Shown: piece by piece, positions 62,201 through 64,000 of the stretch
Position numbering within the stretch: the first letter of the stretch is position 1
Layout of the letters: the number at the start of each line of letters is the position of its first letter
Assembly (NCBI RefSeq): GCF_014191425.1
Contig: NZ_JACHWP010000001.1
Span: 124,001 to 188,000 of the forward strand
Reading direction: 5' to 3'
Length of the DNA stretch: 64,000 nucleotides
Origin: Helcobacillus massiliensis
Lineage (GTDB): Bacteria; Actinomycetota; Actinomycetes; Actinomycetales; Dermabacteraceae
Made by a program: the position numbers and the translations under genes
Notes under the pieces: generated by a model
Told to the model about the DNA's origin: nothing
What the model saw: only the letters and a program-made list of their open reading frames with translations
Database searches by the model: none

Positions 62201-63724
62201 TGCCCTGCACCGCGCCGCCCCTGGCTCGATGGCCTGCCCGAGAGCATCAGCCTCGACCGCCTCAGTGAACGCAGGGGTACCGCCGCCGGTGCATTCGCGC
62301 TGCTGGACTTCCCGCATCGACAGCTGCAGACCGTCATGAGCGTGACGCCCGGTCAGGACACCGCCATCACCATCGTGGGGGCGCCCGGAAGCGGCCGCAC
62401 CAGCGCGCTGCTTACCCTCGCGCACACCACCGCGGAGGCGGCCCGCCGAACCAGCCGGCCCCTGACCATCTGGGGCATCGACGGCCCCAGCGGCGGCCTC
62501 GCCGCCCTGCACGACCTCCCGGAGACCGCTGACGTCATTGCGCTCGCGGACCTGCCCCGCATGAACCGCCTCATGGCCCGGTTCGCCGACCTCACTGTGG
62601 CCCCGCAGGTTCCGACCGACACACTCATCCTCATCGACGCGGGAGGCCTGCGTGACGCCCTCGCCTCCGCTGGACACACGCACTGGCAGGACACACTGCT
62701 GGCGCTCCTGCGGGACGCGCGGCGCCTCCGCCTGACCCTCGCCGTCACCGCAGAGCACCCGCAGGCCCTGCCCGCCGCCATCGCCCGATCCGCCCAGCAC
62801 CGCATCGTGCTGCGCCTGTCGACGGACGACGACTACCGCATCGCCGGTGAGCGCCCCGGTGTCCTCACTGCGGACTCACCGGCAGGGCGGGCCCTCATCA
62901 ACGGCACCGAAGCGCAGATCGCTCAGCCGCCCGCGCCGGACCTGGGCACCACCACCACTGAACCCGCCACCGGGGCATCCGGGCAGAGGCCCTCCGGCAT
63001 CCCGACGCTGCCGGAATCCGTCGGCCTCGACGACCTGCCGCTCACGGAGAAGCAGCTACGAGTGGGCCTGCGCGCCGACAGCGTGGAGCCGCTGGTCGCG
63101 GTGCCCTCCGCCACCATGCTCATCGCCGGTGCCCAGGGGAGCGGCCGCACCACCGCCCTGATCGCCCACTGCTCGGAGTTCCGCCGGATGCACCCGTCGG
63201 CGCCGATCATCCTCGCCCACGCCGAACGCGGACCGCTGCACCCACAGCTGCGCGACCTCGCAGACGAGGTCGCCATCGGTCTGGCCGACCTCCTCGCCCT
63301 CACCGGCGACCTCGCCGACCACCTCGCCGCGGCCCCGGGGGAGGAGCCCTGCGCCGATGGGGCAGCCGAACCGGACGTGCGCGGCCTCATCGCCGTCACC
63401 GGGCTGCGCGACCTCGCCCATGAGGACGAGCACCACCACATCGCTGACGTTCTGCGCACCGCGACCGGATACGGCTTCCACCTCGTCGGCGACCTCGACA
63501 CCACAGCAGCGGCCCCGAGCAGGCAGCTCACCCGCGTCTTCACCGCCGACGGAACCGGACTTCTGCTCGAGACCGCCGACCCATCCGGCTCCACCCTGTT
63601 CGGCAGCCACCGACTGCGCTACCCGGATGCCCCCGGACCGGGCCGCGGCTACCACTTCAGCCCGCGCGGGCCCGTGCCCGTCCTGGCCGCCACCGCCACC
63701 ATCGTTCGGGAGGAGACCCCATGA
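59297..63724 (+). CDS. FHA-FtsK/SpoIIIE-type ATPase of a type VII-like secretion system (EccC/EssC-like)
   Basis: A 1475-residue motor protein starting at ATG 59297 after GGGGGAG. Residues 1-100 resemble a ubiquitin-like fold (VGDLADAL, then LLHSGIFSGTTVRLR). An FHA domain follows (about 128-212: HTIGTSSRTG, DEVHAHLSIS, SPVRINGR). Two membrane helices lie near 255-300 (MMLIMPLFLGAGLFALT and FSLMFILFMPAFATAGYV). Three FtsK-like ATPase modules come after that. D1 has an intact Walker A (GGTTGSGKSEF, about 692-702) and Walker B (VIVIDEFAALAAD). D2 (GAPGSGRTS, about 1025) and D3 (GAQGSGRTT, about 1277) have Arg for Lys. In EccC/EssC the C-terminal modules bind WXG substrates, and the next gene encodes such a protein, coupled by ATGA. 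Confidence 0.92.
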   Translation: MRLRLTLETDADTTALAVTADGTATVGDLADALDTWAENAGSTAAAIPAEGPRPNADAADGSGPLTISVGGQRINPQLRLLHSGIFSGTTVRLRAAGADPASSSRPTLERSGPHAAPAAYLSALTGPAEGLHLPLTTGEHTIGTSSRTGILSLGDTTLDEVHAHLSISADGDRIRAATESSPVRINGRAITDAPILHGDIIHIGQATLRLRRTPSTSGDATDAAAIPVDPAPALLEPVTGEGHTLPKPPGRPTRQTFPIMMLIMPLFLGAGLFALTRSPFSLMFILFMPAFATAGYVNSRRNHRLQRGDAWHDFDSDIDALRATLDLDHARERELLAAHHPHIRDLGDEVGRLGPAVFGRRRVDATFGTVRIGTGSRTSATTVASGGADEPELRRQLARAADGLADITDAPITIPLTGRTPAALIGEGTHTAPVLASALLQLAALHSPADLTLTAIAAVDDDIPDWLHHLPHTSSPFSPLRTTHIARGSAAARDLIAVLLTELHTRLQAPDAEAGADATVPFPRIVVALVEPALVSRTDLSALLDGGPAAGIHVIWIARSSGEVPAACRTRAHIAADSARVDHEEAGEPGSTWSITRSRAHVLDTLSDSAQRRLARHLAPLADASASTPDSTTMPHSWSLLEVDGGSLRTFLRRAAENWSRRSGTLTAVLGHTGTAPCTVDLRADGPHALVGGTTGSGKSEFLQSWVLSMAAHASPERITFLFVDYKGGSAFADCVHLPHCVGLVTDLTDHLVDRALASLRAEVRRREEILHQKGAKDLRTLEDRQDPECPPSLVIVIDEFAALAADVPHFIDGVVDIAARGRSLGLHLILATQRPSGIITGSLRTNTPLRIALRQTDATDSADIVGVRDAVDFPADRPGRAVISRGPGQLTHLQGAFVGGRTTEQQRSRITIRPVAEPSGAAREAATVSAGSTEQLTPSSSNGGAEGQPTDSQRIVTGLQRLADATGCPAPRRPWLDGLPESISLDRLSERRGTAAGAFALLDFPHRQLQTVMSVTPGQDTAITIVGAPGSGRTSALLTLAHTTAEAARRTSRPLTIWGIDGPSGGLAALHDLPETADVIALADLPRMNRLMARFADLTVAPQVPTDTLILIDAGGLRDALASAGHTHWQDTLLALLRDARRLRLTLAVTAEHPQALPAAIARSAQHRIVLRLSTDDDYRIAGERPGVLTADSPAGRALINGTEAQIAQPPAPDLGTTTTEPATGASGQRPSGIPTLPESVGLDDLPLTEKQLRVGLRADSVEPLVAVPSATMLIAGAQGSGRTTALIAHCSEFRRMHPSAPIILAHAERGPLHPQLRDLADEVAIGLADLLALTGDLADHLAAAPGEEPCADGAAEPDVRGLIAVTGLRDLAHEDEHHHIADVLRTATGYGFHLVGDLDTTAAAPSRQLTRVFTADGTGLLLETADPSGSTLFGSHRLRYPDAPGPGRGYHFSPRGPVPVLAATATIVREETP

Positions 63725-64000
63725 CATTCCTCGGCATGAACCCCACTGAGGCGCGGCGAGCCGCGCAGCAGATCACCGACTACGGGCAGAAGCTCGACGG
63801 CTATACCGACGCGCTCCGCCACCTGCTCATCGACCTCGACTGGCGCGGTCCCGACCGCGACACCGTCATTGAGCGCTGGGACAGGCACATCGACACGCAG
63901 CTGCGCCTGCTGTCCTCCAACGTCCTCGGCATCGGCGAATCGCTCGACCACCACGCCGCCGAACAGGAAGCCGCCTCCGCCGGACCCGACGGGTTCGTCC
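63721..64000 (+). CDS. WXG100-like secreted protein, truncated by the window end
   Basis: The first 93 residues of a protein that runs beyond the window. It starts at ATG 63721, which overlaps the stop of the ATPase gene. The beginning (MNPTEARRAAQQITDYGQKL) is helical, then IDLDWRGPDRDTVIERW supplies the WxG turn between two helices, as in EsxA/ESAT-6-like proteins. A second helix follows (HIDTQLRLLSSNVLGIGESL). The position right after the EccC-like ATPase supports the call. Whether the C-terminus carries the YxxxD/E export signal is not visible. Confidence 0.82.
   Translation, partial: MTFLGMNPTEARRAAQQITDYGQKLDGYTDALRHLLIDLDWRGPDRDTVIERWDRHIDTQLRLLSSNVLGIGESLDHHAAEQEAASAGPDGFV

Overview
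The window is high-GC DNA from an actinobacterium, most likely of the order Micrococcales. Three things point there: the 16S/23S/5S rRNA genes have actinobacterial features, a mycothiol-dependent formaldehyde dehydrogenase is present, and a type VII-like secretion locus carries FHA, PP2C and WXG genes. Gene content and the 16S sequence would fit the Dermabacteraceae, but that family-level placement is a guess that could not be tested here.

Left part (1-11.5 kb), carbohydrate uptake and catabolism. It opens with the tail of a mannitol-dehydrogenase-type enzyme and an HTH protein with a decayed ImmA/IrrE-like domain. An L-arabinose unit follows: a divergent LacI-type repressor, a sugar/H+ symporter, then araD, araA and araB. 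A perfect 18-bp palindrome sits on the promoter between repressor and symporter. After araB come the ruins of a steroid-dehydrogenase-like flavoprotein gene, a DUF981-like membrane protein and a sodium:solute symporter.

11.5-17.2 kb, defence. A single-chain Type ISP restriction-modification enzyme (nuclease, helicase, methylase and target recognition in one protein) is followed 22 nt downstream by a small protein that joins a HEPN-like RNase motif to a pair of CBS domains. This pairing is the best candidate here for an undescribed system.

17.2-30 kb, accessory metabolism. A PucR-type regulator diverges from an MFS transporter and a ureohydrolase of the agmatinase family. Then come a Ugp-like ABC importer without its ATPase, a divergent orphan PP2C-like protein, a tandem GNAT acetyltransferase, a small membrane protein, and the mycothiol-dependent formaldehyde pair (dehydrogenase plus metallo-beta-lactamase-fold hydrolase).

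30-46.8 kb, housekeeping. pheST, an N-acetylglucosamine-type PTS permease (EIICBA), the complete arginine operon argCJBDFRGH, and tyrS. argC appears to be leaderless. argR lies inside the operon, so the repressor probably controls its own transcription.

46.8-52.9 kb holds a short heptad-repeat ORF, a tyrS terminator, the rrn promoter and leader, 16S, a spacer without tRNA genes, 23S, 5S and a strong terminator.

53-64 kb starts with a polyprenyl diphosphate synthase and continues into a type VII-like secretion locus: an RDD/FHA protein with internal repeats, a PP2C phosphatase, an unrecognised protein, a pseudokinase, an FHA-HTH protein, an FHA/FtsK-type ATPase, and a WXG100-like protein cut by the window end. 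The translationally coupled genes suggest phosphorylation-dependent control of secretion. No active kinase and no EccB/EccD/mycosin genes lie within the window.
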